Assembly (NCBI GenBank): GCA_002432425.1
Contig: DJEL01000043.1
Coordinates: 1,148 to 44,834, forward strand
Reading direction: 5' to 3'
Origin: Lachnospiraceae bacterium UBA5899
Lineage (GTDB): Bacteria; Bacillota; Clostridia; Lachnospirales; Lachnospiraceae
Length of the DNA: 43,687 nt
The position numbers were made by a program, and so were the translations under genes. The notes beneath the pieces are model-generated. The model was not told the origin of the DNA and did no database searches. It worked only from the letters and a program-made list of their open reading frames with translations. Shown here piece by piece: positions 15,169 to 23,081 of this stretch. How positions within the stretch are numbered: position 1 is the first letter of the stretch; each line of letters begins with the position of its first letter.

Positions 15169-15580
15169 AAGCAAATCCCAAGAAATATGCTATGTGCTTT
15201 AAGGATGATAGAAAAGAAAGAAGCAAATACTGAAAAATAGGACAAATGCTTTCAGTAAAAGACAAGATGTAAGAAGCAAAAAAACAAACAAGAACGATTT
15301 GCTTTAAATAAAAAGAGATAATGAGAAGCAGAAAGAAAAATATGAGGGATTTGCTTTAAAGAAGGTGAAAAAGGAAGCAGCAAATTGAAAGAAATAAGTT
15401 AAATGCTTTAAAGAAGACAGAAAAGAAAGAAGCAAATTGAAGGAAGTAAGCAGATTGCTTTAAAGAAGACAGAAAGGGAAGCAGCAAATCCAAAGAAATA
15501 AGCTAAATGCTTTAGGGAAAACAGAAAAAAAGCAGCAAATTCAAGAAAGCAACTTAAATGCTGCAAAAGAAAAGAAAACA
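15169..15580. repeat. eight imperfect ~52-bp tandem repeats, each holding an inverted repeat
   Basis: AAGC-starting units begin at 15169, 15221, 15274, 15326, 15375, 15430, 15479 and 15530 (spacings 49-55). A typical unit reads AAGCAAATTGAAAGAAATAA, then about 6 bases, then ATGCTTTAAAGAAGACAGAA. Each has a left arm AAGCA or AAGCAAA and a right arm TGCTT or TTTGCTT, so each can fold as a small hairpin; the strand is purine-rich. The array starts 4 bases after the lipoprotein gene's stop and fills most of the 497-base gap before thrH. No open frame spans it. Confidence 0.85.
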
Positions 15581-15613
15581 GCCGGTATCCAACTTCAGTT
15601 GGATGTCGGCTGT
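15578..15613. terminator. strong hairpin between the repeat array and thrH
   Basis: ACAGCCG/CGGCTGT and ATCCAAC/GTTGGAT pair around loop TTCA, with two G-U pairs when read on the plus strand. On the minus strand TTTTCTTTTCTTTT follows, fitting the end of thrH. On the plus strand there is no U-run, but the stem is more complete. Confidence 0.75.
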
Positions 15614-15662
15614 GTGTATTCAGGGTTTTCCAGGAACCTTAAGTACAGGTCGGTTCCGCCTC

Positions 15663-16268
15663 TTATTTACCAATTACTTCTTTGATAGCGGCAAGCAGTT
15701 CATCGTAGGTTTCATAAGCCGGAATGTCGGGATATTCTGCCTTGATGGCATCGGTGGACTTGAATAAGAAGCCTGCCTTGCTGGCCTGAATCATGCCGAG
15801 GTCGTTGTGGCTGTCACCGCTGGAAATGGTATCGTAGCCGATGGACTGCAGAGCCTTTACCGTGGTGTATTTGGATTTCTCACAACGCATCTTGAAGTCG
15901 GTGATTTCGCCATTGTCTGCGACTACAAGGGAGTTGCAGAAGATGGTAGGATAGCCGAGCTTCTTCATAAGAGGGCCCGCAAACTGGGAGAAGGTGTCGC
16001 TGATAATGATAACCTGCGTCATTTCCCTCAGACTGTCTAAAAATTCCTTGGCGCCTTCTAAGGGCTCAATTTTGGCAATGGTGTCCTGGATTTCCTTTAA
16101 GCCGAGTCCGTGCTCCTTTAAGATGCCAATTCGGTATTTCATCAGCTTGTCATAATCCGGCTCGTCGCGGGTGGTTCTTTTCAGTTCGGGAATGCCTGTT
16201 TCCTCCGCAAAAGCAATCCAGATTTCGGGTACCAGTACACCTTCTAAGTCTAAACATACGATTTCCAT
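15663..16268 (-). CDS. thrH: ThrH: phosphoserine phosphatase / homoserine phosphotransferase
   Basis: This 201-residue HAD enzyme has motif I CLDLEGVLVPEIW (catalytic Asp, with Glu in place of the usual second Asp as in ThrH), motif II ISDTFSQFAGPLMKKLG and motif IV GDSHNDLGMI. ThrH proteins remove phosphate from phosphoserine and can move it to homoserine, linking serine and threonine synthesis. The ATG at 16268 has GGAG at 6 bases. A strong -10 lies at 16532-16527, so the leader is about 250 nt long and contains the 17-bp repeat array. Confidence 0.93.
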   Translation of the reverse strand: MEIVCLDLEGVLVPEIWIAFAEETGIPELKRTTRDEPDYDKLMKYRIGILKEHGLGLKEIQDTIAKIEPLEGAKEFLDSLREMTQVIIISDTFSQFAGPLMKKLGYPTIFCNSLVVADNGEITDFKMRCEKSKYTTVKALQSIGYDTISSGDSHNDLGMIQASKAGFLFKSTDAIKAEYPDIPAYETYDELLAAIKEVIGK

Positions 16269-16307
16269 AGTATTCTCCAATCCTTTTCCTAATTTTTGAT
16301 AACATCA

Positions 16308-16495
16308 TCAAATGACAAATTCCCTCAAATGATAACCCTTCATCAAACGAAAATTTTTATCAAGTGATAACCTTCATCAAATGACAATTTCCATCAAGTG
16401 ACAATCTTCATCAAATGACAAATTCCCTCAAATGATAATCTTTATCAAACGACAATCTTCATCAAGTGACAACCTTCATCAAATGACAACGCATA
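16308..16495. repeat. eleven 17-bp tandem repeats in the thrH leader
   Basis: TCAA-starting units begin at 16308, 16325, 16343, 16360, 16377, 16394, 16411, 16428, 16445, 16462 and 16479: all steps are 17 except one of 18. Plus-strand consensus TCAAATGACAATCTTCA. Units 1-5 match units 7-11 in order, so a block of six units (103 bp) was duplicated. On the minus (thrH) strand each unit reads roughly ATGAAGATTGTCATTTGA, a five-codon frame whose TGA overlaps the next ATG. The remaining gap 16496-16661 holds the thrH -10 and nothing else I can identify. Confidence 0.92.
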
Positions 16496-16526
16496 ACCAG
16501 ATGATTGATTTTCAACCGTCATTTTT

Positions 16527-16532
16527 ATTATA
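16527..16532 (-). promoter_or_regulatory. probable thrH -10 element
   Basis: TATAAT on the minus strand. No good -35 stands 16-18 bases upstream (TGGCGT is weak), so the promoter may need an activator. Confidence 0.45.
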
Positions 16533-16661
16533 GTGGAAAAGCAAGGAAAACGCCATAAAAAAATCATCAAAATTGAATTTTTGCAAGACCGCAGCCAAAG
16601 CCGCCTTCCGGCAGCTGAATGGTCTGTCTCCCAGTCGTTGAATGGTCCGCATTACAGTTCC

Positions 16662-18692
16662 TTACCGGCTTTCCTCGCGGCCTCTTACGATGTCATAATA
16701 AGCATTGGATGTCATGCGGTAAATAACGGTGTAGAAAACTACAAACGCCGCAAAGCTTATTAAAGTGGTCAGAATAAACAGCTTGTTGTTTAAGAAGCCG
16801 AACAACAAGAGGATTTTTTCAATCAGCGGGAAGGCAAAGCACAGGTGCAGACCGGCAAATAAAAGCGGCAGGAAAAAGACCGTTAAAAGCTGGGAATTGA
16901 TGCTGCGCCGGATTTCCCTGTTGGTAAGTCCCACCTCCTGCATGATGGCGAAGCGGGATTTGTCCTCGTAGCCTTCGGAAATCTGCTTGAAATAAATAAT
17001 TAAAACGGCGGCTAAAATAAATGCCACACTAAGCAGAATACCTAAGAAGAACAGGCCGCCGTAGGCAGCTAAAAAGTCCGTTCTGTCACCCTCAACAGAC
17101 TCCACAAGGAGCATGGCGCCTAAGGAATTCTCCGTAAATATCTCGGATAAATCCACTTCCATATCGTGTATCATGGCATTCTGCTCGTCTGCGGAAAGGG
17201 GTGTCCGAAAGCCGTAATACCAGAGGAAAGTAGAGTAATTCTCCGGCAGCAGGCTGCGCAGGGGTTCGATATCGGGCACAACGATAAAGTAGGTGCTGCC
17301 GATATAGGAATTGGTGTCTTCCACATCAAAAAAGCTCTTCAGGGTAGCCTTCAGGTGATAGGTTGTCTGTCCGGGCAGAGTCAGTTCCTGATAAGCGTAA
17401 TTTCTGCCGCCCTTTTTGTATAAAAGCATCTCATAGGTGTTCAGTGTGTAGTCCGTATCCATCATCTTGTTGTAGTCGGCAAGGGAAAAGAAATACAACT
17501 GGCAGACACCGGAAAAATTGTTCTGCGTCTGCAGACTTTCTCCAAAATCGGAAGGCAGAGCACTGCCATCCAGGACACAGGTTACATTCAGGTAGGAATA
17601 GGTGAGTAAATCCGAAGCCTGCGCATTGTGAAGCAGCATAACATCTTCCGCCTTTTTAGTAAGGGATGCTGTGACTTCAGGGGCTACAGTGCCATAAGAC
17701 AGACGCTCCTGCACCGTAATGCTGAAGTCTCTGGAATGGCTTTCCTTTAAGCTGTCCTCTTCGCCGAAAAACAGGCAGGAGGAAGAAGCAATCATAACCA
17801 GAACCATGGTTGCCAGAATGCAGATGGAAGCCAGCCCGGCGCCGTTTCGTTTCATACGGAAAGCCATGGAAGAAACGGAAATAAAATGGTTGGGTTTATA
17901 GTAGTAGCGTTTGTTTTTCTGAAGCAGCTTCAAAAAGACCACGGAACCGGAGATAAACAGAAGATAGGTTCCGATAATGACCATGCAGACGGCTACGAAA
18001 AACCAGACTGTAGCGGAAATTGGGTCTTCAATGCTGACGGCAAGGTAGTAGGCGCCGCCTAAAATAAGGACGCCCAAAAGTCCCATCAGGAAATTGGCGC
18101 GGGGCGGTTTCTCTCCGAAGGACTCGCTGTGAAGCAGTTCCACCGGTCTGGACACGGTAATCTGGAAAAGATTGCGCAGCAGGTTCAGCAAAAAAATAAG
18201 GAGAAACAGAATAACGGTAAAGCGTATGCTGGACCAGGATACGATTAGTGTGTATGTGACATCAGCATGCAGCATATTCACAAGAAGCAGTTCTGCAAGC
18301 TTTAAGAGGAGAATGCCTGCAAGCAGACCGAAAAGCAGGGACACAAAAGCCATTATCATGGTTTCAAAAAATAAAATAAGACCGATGTTCCGCTTATCCA
18401 TGCCGAGGATGTTGTAAAGTCCGAATTCCCGGGTACGTTTTTTCCGAAGGAAGCTGTTGGTGTAGCTTAACAGCAGTACGGAAAAGATAATGATAACCCA
18501 TACGCCCAACTTTAGCAGGGTTATCAGCAATTCGCCGCCGCGCATGGCTGCCAGTGTTGGGGACATGGACAGCGCCGATACGATGTAGCACATGGCGATG
18601 GTGCAGATACAGGTTAAAAGATAGGGAATGTAAAATTTCCCGTTCTTTTTCATGCCGTTGGCGGCAAGCTTCATATAAAATCCTATTCTCAT
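16662..18692 (-). CDS. bceB: BceB-type ABC permease (FtsX-like)
   Basis: This 676-residue permease has the BceB layout. There are seven N-terminal helices (the first near residues 20-40), a large extracellular domain (about 311-525) and three C-terminal helices. FtsX-type cytoplasmic pieces such as KKRTREFGLYNILGMDKRNI precede the third helix. BceAB systems free lipid II-cycle intermediates from peptide antibiotics and also signal to the partner histidine kinase. Its ATG overlaps the BceA stop (ATGA), so the two are translated together. The extracellular domain decides antibiotic specificity and cannot be read from sequence. Confidence 0.95.
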   Translation of the reverse strand: MRIGFYMKLAANGMKKNGKFYIPYLLTCICTIAMCYIVSALSMSPTLAAMRGGELLITLLKLGVWVIIIFSVLLLSYTNSFLRKKRTREFGLYNILGMDKRNIGLILFFETMIMAFVSLLFGLLAGILLLKLAELLLVNMLHADVTYTLIVSWSSIRFTVILFLLIFLLNLLRNLFQITVSRPVELLHSESFGEKPPRANFLMGLLGVLILGGAYYLAVSIEDPISATVWFFVAVCMVIIGTYLLFISGSVVFLKLLQKNKRYYYKPNHFISVSSMAFRMKRNGAGLASICILATMVLVMIASSSCLFFGEEDSLKESHSRDFSITVQERLSYGTVAPEVTASLTKKAEDVMLLHNAQASDLLTYSYLNVTCVLDGSALPSDFGESLQTQNNFSGVCQLYFFSLADYNKMMDTDYTLNTYEMLLYKKGGRNYAYQELTLPGQTTYHLKATLKSFFDVEDTNSYIGSTYFIVVPDIEPLRSLLPENYSTFLWYYGFRTPLSADEQNAMIHDMEVDLSEIFTENSLGAMLLVESVEGDRTDFLAAYGGLFFLGILLSVAFILAAVLIIYFKQISEGYEDKSRFAIMQEVGLTNREIRRSINSQLLTVFFLPLLFAGLHLCFAFPLIEKILLLFGFLNNKLFILTTLISFAAFVVFYTVIYRMTSNAYYDIVRGREESR

Positions 18693-19456
18693 GCCCGTTC
18701 ACCGCCTGTCTGCTGAAGGAGAGTCAGCGTATCGGAAATTTTCTGGTACTGAGCGGAGAAGCTGTCCTGACCGCGGTAAATCTGGTGGAATACTTCGCCG
18801 TCCTTGATAAACAAAACTCTGCCCGCGTGGCTGGCAGCCTTTACGGAGTGGGTAACCATCAGAATGGTCTGACCGGTGGCGTTGACCTCGTTAAACAAAG
18901 ACAGCAGTTCGTCGGTTGCCTTGGAGTCCAGCGCACCGGTGGGTTCGTCGGCTAAAATCAGCTTGGGACCGGTAATCAGGGCGCGGGCAACGGCAACACG
19001 TTGCTTCTGTCCGCCGGATATTTCATAGGGATATTTTTTTAAGAGGGACGTAATTCCCAGCTTTTCGGCGATGGGTGTCAGACGCACCTTCATTTCGTTG
19101 TAGCTTTTGCCGGCAAGCACCAGAGGAAGATAAATGTTGTCCTCCACGGGGAATGTGTCAAGAAGGTTGAAATCCTGAAAAACGAAGCCCAGTTCATCTC
19201 TGCGGAAAGCAGCCATGTCGGACTCTTTGATATCGGAAAGATTGCGGCCGTCCAGTAAAACGGAACCGCCGGTGGGACGGTCGAGGGCAGCCAGAATATT
19301 CAAAAGGGTGGTTTTACCGGAACCGGATTCGCCCATAATGGCGACGTACTCGCCCTTTTCTACCTGAAAATTGACATTTTTTAAGGCTTCGACTTTGTTA
19401 TTGCCAAAGCGGGTTGTGTATACTTTTTTAACACCTTTCACTTCTAAGATACTCAT
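18689..19456 (-). CDS. bceA: BceA-type ABC ATPase
   Basis: This 255-residue ATPase has Walker A GESGSGKT, Q-loop FVFQDFNLLDT, signature SGGQKQR, Walker B LILADEPTGALD and the switch His in VTHSVKAA: a MacB/LolD-type subunit of peptide-antibiotic resistance modules. AAAGGAGGAG gives strong translation. It has its own probable BceR-controlled promoter between bceS and bceA, besides read-through from bceRS, which fits induction of the transporter alone by antibiotic. Confidence 0.96.
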   Translation of the reverse strand: MSILEVKGVKKVYTTRFGNNKVEALKNVNFQVEKGEYVAIMGESGSGKTTLLNILAALDRPTGGSVLLDGRNLSDIKESDMAAFRRDELGFVFQDFNLLDTFPVEDNIYLPLVLAGKSYNEMKVRLTPIAEKLGITSLLKKYPYEISGGQKQRVAVARALITGPKLILADEPTGALDSKATDELLSLFNEVNATGQTILMVTHSVKAASHAGRVLFIKDGEVFHQIYRGQDSFSAQYQKISDTLTLLQQTGGERA

Positions 19457-19501
19457 GTGAGAGCTCCTCCTTTTGTTTGTTTACTTATTTGACTTGGTTT
19501 C

Positions 19502-19576
19502 AGTATAAGAAAAAAGAGGAACCCATACCATGGAATCGGCTTACAATCCGGCGGGCAAATCTTACATTTCTGTAAG
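19502..19576 (-). promoter_or_regulatory. BceR-type operator and bceA promoter
   Basis: The inverted repeat CTTACA-GAAA-TGTAAG (19561-19576) matches the TNACA-N4-TGTAA pattern described for BceR-like regulators and overlaps the bceS stop codon. On the minus strand a TATACT -10 follows at 19507-19502 with a weak -35 (TGGTAT), as expected for an activated promoter. A further TGTAA half-site (in GATTGTAAGCC) lies between. Confidence 0.8.
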
Positions 19577-20551
19577 TTTTACCGGAAAAGTAAGGGAAAC
19601 CTCGGTGCCCATGTCGGGCGTGGAGGTGATGGAAAGGGTATGATTTAACTTATCGCAAATGGTTTTGCAAAGGTAAAGACCGAGCCCGCTTGCCTTTTTG
19701 TCGCGTCTGCCGTTGTAGCCGGTATAGCCGTTTTCAAAAATGCGGGGCAGGTCTTCCGGGGCAATGCCGATGCCGGTATCCTCTATGTGCAGAGTATGTT
19801 TTTCCACATCGTAACGGATGGTAATGCCGCCTTTGCGGGTGTATTTTAAGGCATTGGACAAAAGCTGCTCAATGACGAAGGAAAGCCATTTTTCGTCGGT
19901 CAGCACCGTTGCTTCCACGGGTTCGTAGTGGATGGTAAGTTTTCGCAAGATAAATTCGCCGGCAAATTTTTTGATGGTCTGGTTTAAGATGGGAGTAAGC
20001 TCGTATTCCCGGATGACATAATCAGTGGAAGAAGAGCCGAGACGCAGAAACATCATGACCATTTCCACGTACTGTTCGATGCGGAACAGGTCGCCGGAAA
20101 TCTGGCGGGCAAGGTGGGAGTCCTCATATTGCAGCGTCAGCTTCATGGCGGCAATGGGCGTTTTAATCTGGTGCGCCCACAGGGTGTAATAGGCAATCAT
20201 GTCCTGATAGCGGGTCTCCGATGCGGTTTCCGCATCCTGAAATTCCTTTTGCAGTATGCGAAGAAGTGTCTGGTAATCTTCTTCTAAAGGATCGTCCGCC
20301 TGCGGGAGCGCCTGTATTAAGGAAGCGGTGTGCTGTTCGAGATACGAAAGAAGGTCGTGTTTTTTCTTAAAGCCGATAAAGTCGATGACAAGCAGCACAA
20401 GTCCCACTGTGAGGCACAAAAGAAACGGGTAAAGCACCGCCATGACGGGCAGATGATACAGGGCAAAGGACACCGAAAACAAAATGCCGGTCAGAAGGAA
20501 AAACGCGATGGATTTTTTATGGGAAGAAAGATAACGCAGAAATAATTTCAT
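19562..20551 (-). CDS. bceS: BceS-type intramembrane-sensing histidine kinase
   Basis: This 329-residue kinase has two N-terminal helices (about 13-32 and 36-57) with almost no extracellular loop, the mark of intramembrane-sensing kinases. The phospho-acceptor is in AHQIKTPIAAMKL; then the N box (LSNALKY), DTGIGIAPEDLPRIFENGYTG and GLGLYLCKTICDKL form the ATPase part. Such kinases do not sense antibiotic directly but read the activity of the BceAB transporter encoded downstream. It lies 36 bases after bceR in the same direction. Confidence 0.95.
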   Translation of the reverse strand: MKLFLRYLSSHKKSIAFFLLTGILFSVSFALYHLPVMAVLYPFLLCLTVGLVLLVIDFIGFKKKHDLLSYLEQHTASLIQALPQADDPLEEDYQTLLRILQKEFQDAETASETRYQDMIAYYTLWAHQIKTPIAAMKLTLQYEDSHLARQISGDLFRIEQYVEMVMMFLRLGSSSTDYVIREYELTPILNQTIKKFAGEFILRKLTIHYEPVEATVLTDEKWLSFVIEQLLSNALKYTRKGGITIRYDVEKHTLHIEDTGIGIAPEDLPRIFENGYTGYNGRRDKKASGLGLYLCKTICDKLNHTLSITSTPDMGTEVSLTFPVKLTEM

Positions 20552-20587
20552 AAATTTACCTCTTTTAAAATCAATAGAGCAGGAAAA

Positions 20588-21262
20588 CTACACGGAAATC
20601 AGGTACCCTTCACCGAAACGGGTGGTAATAAAATCGGTTAGACCCGCTTCGTTTAATTTCTTGCGGAGGCGGTTCACATTGACGGTCAGGGTGTTTTCGT
20701 CCACGAAGCTGTCCGTTTCCCAGAGCCGCTCCATCAGCTTTTCGCGGCTGACGGTTTTGCCCTTGTTTTCCAAAAGAGCGGAAAGAATGCGGGCTTCGTT
20801 TTTCGTGAGGGAAATTTTCTGCCCTTCGTAGGTAAGGGAGCCGTCCTCTTTATTGAAAAGGGCGCCCCGGTGCTCCAGAAGCGGAACGGCGGCGGTGAAG
20901 TCGTAGGTACGCCGCAGCAGTGCCTGGATTTTTGCCATGAGCACGTTGCCGTCAAAGGGCTTGGCAATAAAATCGTCCGCGCCCATGTTCATTGCCATGA
21001 CAATGTTCATGTTGTCGGAGGCGGAGGATAAAATAATGACGGGCACCTTGGAAACCTTGCGGATTTCGCTGCACCAGTGATAGCCGTTATAGAAAGGAAG
21101 CGCTAAATCCAGCAGCACCAGATGGGGCGCAAAATCGGCAAATTCCTTCATGACGTCGCGGAAGTTTTCCACGCATTTTACGGAAAAATCCCAACTTAAT
21201 GCCTGCTTTTCCACTGCAGAGGCTATTCCTAAATCGTCTTCTATAATAAGCAGTCTGTACAT
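20588..21262 (-). CDS. bceR: BceR-type response regulator (OmpR family)
   Basis: This 224-residue regulator has a receiver domain (acidic pocket IIEDD, phospho-Asp in PHLVLLDLALPFYNG, Lys in DDFIAKPFDG) and an OmpR winged helix (LTKNEARILSALLENKGKTV, then VDENTLTVNVNRLRKKL). The start at 21262 has GAAGGAGGG just upstream. It should bind the palindrome before bceA. First gene of the bceRSAB unit, divergent from the TetR gene. Confidence 0.95.
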   Translation of the reverse strand: MYRLLIIEDDLGIASAVEKQALSWDFSVKCVENFRDVMKEFADFAPHLVLLDLALPFYNGYHWCSEIRKVSKVPVIILSSASDNMNIVMAMNMGADDFIAKPFDGNVLMAKIQALLRRTYDFTAAVPLLEHRGALFNKEDGSLTYEGQKISLTKNEARILSALLENKGKTVSREKLMERLWETDSFVDENTLTVNVNRLRKKLNEAGLTDFITTRFGEGYLISV

Positions 21263-21367
21263 GTTGCCCTCCTTCAATACCTTGTTTGCCCTCATAATAA
21301 CACAAGAATGAAAAAATTGCTATGCGGGAATATCTTACGTAGAAAGGAAGTTCCGGGCAGGAATTCC

Positions 21368-21416
21368 TTGCGGAGACCGGGCGGGTGTGCTATAGTTTAG
21401 GTGACCGAAAGGGTCA
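21368..21416 (+). promoter_or_regulatory. tetR promoter with palindromic operator
   Basis: TTGCGG (21368-21373), 17 bases, TATAGT (21391-21396). Then the perfect inverted repeat TGACC-GAAAG-GGTCA (21402-21416) sits at the expected transcription start, a typical place for autorepression by a TetR protein. A palindrome AGGAATTCCT (21359-21368) touches the -35. Confidence 0.75.
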
Positions 21417-21446
21417 ATTTTGCTTGAACAGAATGGAATTTTACTT

Positions 21447-22058
21447 ATGAACGAGAAATTTTTTGATTTGAAAAAAGAAAAACAGGACAGAATGATAAAT
21501 GCTTCTCTGAAGGTATTCGCGGAGGGCGGCTATGCGCATGCCAGCACGGACGATATTGTAAGGGAGGCTTCCATTAGCAAGGGACTTTTGTTTCATTATT
21601 TCGGCAGCAAGCTGGGCGCCTATGCGTTTATGTACCAGTACAGCGTGCGATTTTTCCTGTTAGAACTGTCGGCGGCAAAGGTTGGCGGCAGCAAAAATGT
21701 TTGGGATATGGCAAAACAGGTGGAACAGGCAAGATGGCAGGTGCTTAAGGGCTATCCGTATCTGCTGGCGTTTTTGCAGAAAAGCCGCAGCGAAGATGTC
21801 AAGGAAGCGCTTCTGGAAACGGAGGACATGAAGGCTAAATTAGATGAGGCATATGAAAAAATACTGGCGGATGTGAACGCAGAGGGACTTCCGGCTGGCA
21901 CGGATGCAAAAAAACTGCTGCAGATGCTTCTTTTCACCATGGACGGCCTGATGAACGAACAGTTTGGCAGGGGCTCGTTTCAGGCGGACATGCTGCATGA
22001 AGAAGTGCTTTCCTACTTAAACAATTTCCGAAATGCTCTTGTGCCGCCGGAAGAATAA
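21447..22058 (+). CDS. TetR/AcrR family transcriptional regulator
   Basis: This 203-residue regulator has the TetR N-terminal helix-turn-helix (residues 10-55: IVREASISKGLLFHYFGSKL). The ligand domain is alpha-helical and variable. The start at 21447 is preferred over a TTG at 21420; its ribosome site is weak. The operator-like palindrome on its own promoter suggests autoregulation. Its stop is 2 bases from the stop of the opposing DUF6062 gene, and no transporter is adjacent, so the target beyond itself is unclear; bceR is divergent from it. Confidence 0.93.
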   Translation: MNEKFFDLKKEKQDRMINASLKVFAEGGYAHASTDDIVREASISKGLLFHYFGSKLGAYAFMYQYSVRFFLLELSAAKVGGSKNVWDMAKQVEQARWQVLKGYPYLLAFLQKSRSEDVKEALLETEDMKAKLDEAYEKILADVNAEGLPAGTDAKKLLQMLLFTMDGLMNEQFGRGSFQADMLHEEVLSYLNNFRNALVPPEE

Positions 22059-22060
22059 TT

Positions 22061-22819
22061 TTATTTGCTCATTTTGTAAACGGGGTCGGCAGGGTAGCCG
22101 CCCTTTAATTTCTGCATGCCGCGCTGTACGGCATCCTTGGAATTTTTCCAGTCAGCATCCTGGTTGCGGTAGTCGAATTTTTCGATAAGCCAGGACACAT
22201 CCTCGTAAAGACGGTCTAAATTCTTCTTTTCCAAATCGCAGAGCATACGGTAAAAGCTTTCCTTTTCTTTGTCGGGAAGCTTGGAGTTCATGGCTTCGCA
22301 CAAATCGCCGAAGTGGGGGATGCAGAATCCCTTTCCGTTTTCAATGCGCCTGCGGAAATCTTCATCCTTCTGATACATGATAAAGAAGGTATCCAGGTAC
22401 CGGTCGTAATGTTCCTTGAAATAATTGCATATGTAACAGGAGGCTTCTTTTTCCTTTGTCCAGGCGGAAACCGGGTTTTCTGTGGTTTCTTTTTTGAACA
22501 TGGATTTAAAAGAAGATTTTTCCGGGCTGTAGGACTGTACCTGCTTGGTAAATTCTTCAATCATGCGGCGGTAGTGGGTTTTTAAAATCCAGCCGTTGCC
22601 GAGCGTGTTGCCGTACTGGAACATTTTCCGGAAATGGGTGCGGCAGAAGCCGGCGCGGTCCGTCATGTCCCGCACATCGCTTTCCATATAGGAAGAACCG
22701 GAGCCTAAAACGAAGTCCATCAAATCCTGCTCAATCTGGCGCTCAATGTGGCAGAAGGGGCACTCGTCGTTTGCGTTTACCGCATCGTTTAAGGGAATCA
22801 TATAGAGTTTTTCTTTCAT
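22061..22819 (-). CDS. DUF6062 family protein, Cys/His-rich
   Basis: This 252-residue cytoplasmic protein has two similar metal-site-like sets: ECPFCHIER with GFCRTHF in the N-terminal half, and SCYICNYF with GFCIPHF in the C-terminal half. The CxxC...CxxH pairs suggest zinc or an Fe-S centre and an internal duplication. I recognise it as DUF6062, common in Clostridia, with no known function. It is separately transcribed from a good promoter and tail to tail with the TetR gene. Confidence 0.88.
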   Translation of the reverse strand: MKEKLYMIPLNDAVNANDECPFCHIERQIEQDLMDFVLGSGSSYMESDVRDMTDRAGFCRTHFRKMFQYGNTLGNGWILKTHYRRMIEEFTKQVQSYSPEKSSFKSMFKKETTENPVSAWTKEKEASCYICNYFKEHYDRYLDTFFIMYQKDEDFRRRIENGKGFCIPHFGDLCEAMNSKLPDKEKESFYRMLCDLEKKNLDRLYEDVSWLIEKFDYRNQDADWKNSKDAVQRGMQKLKGGYPADPVYKMSK

Positions 22820-22846
22820 ATTTCGTAACCCAACCTTTCTGTTTTT

Positions 22847-22875
22847 ATTGTAGGGGATAACCGAAAATATGGCAA
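22847..22875 (-). promoter_or_regulatory. DUF6062 gene promoter
   Basis: Minus strand TTGCCA (22875-22870), 17 bases, TACAAT (22852-22847), 28 bases before the ATG. Confidence 0.7.
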
Positions 22876-22966
22876 TGAAAAATATAGGAAATATTTTTGT
22901 GCGGATTACGTGTAATTATTTACATATTCTGTGCGAAAAAATTACAAAATTCTAAGAATTTGCCTA

Positions 22967-22995
22967 TTGAGAAAAGCCGGTGGACACTATACAAT
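22967..22995 (+). promoter_or_regulatory. MBOAT operon promoter
   Basis: TTGAGA (22967-22972), 17 bases, TACAAT (22990-22995). The leader to 23081 is A/T-rich with poly-T and poly-A runs that can pair weakly. Confidence 0.65.
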
Positions 22996-23081
22996 TTAGG
23001 AAAAGGAATAAAACAAAATATTTTTTTCATAATAAAAAAATGACTTTTTAATACTTTATATAGATTGTGGTGTGATTGGTT

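Noticed and set aside
16308..16495. Possible CRISPR array
   Set aside because: Units are 17 bp with no spacers between them, drift among themselves, and no cas gene is in the window.
16308..16495. Plasmid-type iterons or replication origin
   Set aside because: No initiator gene nearby; the array lies in the probable leader of thrH on a chromosomal-type region.
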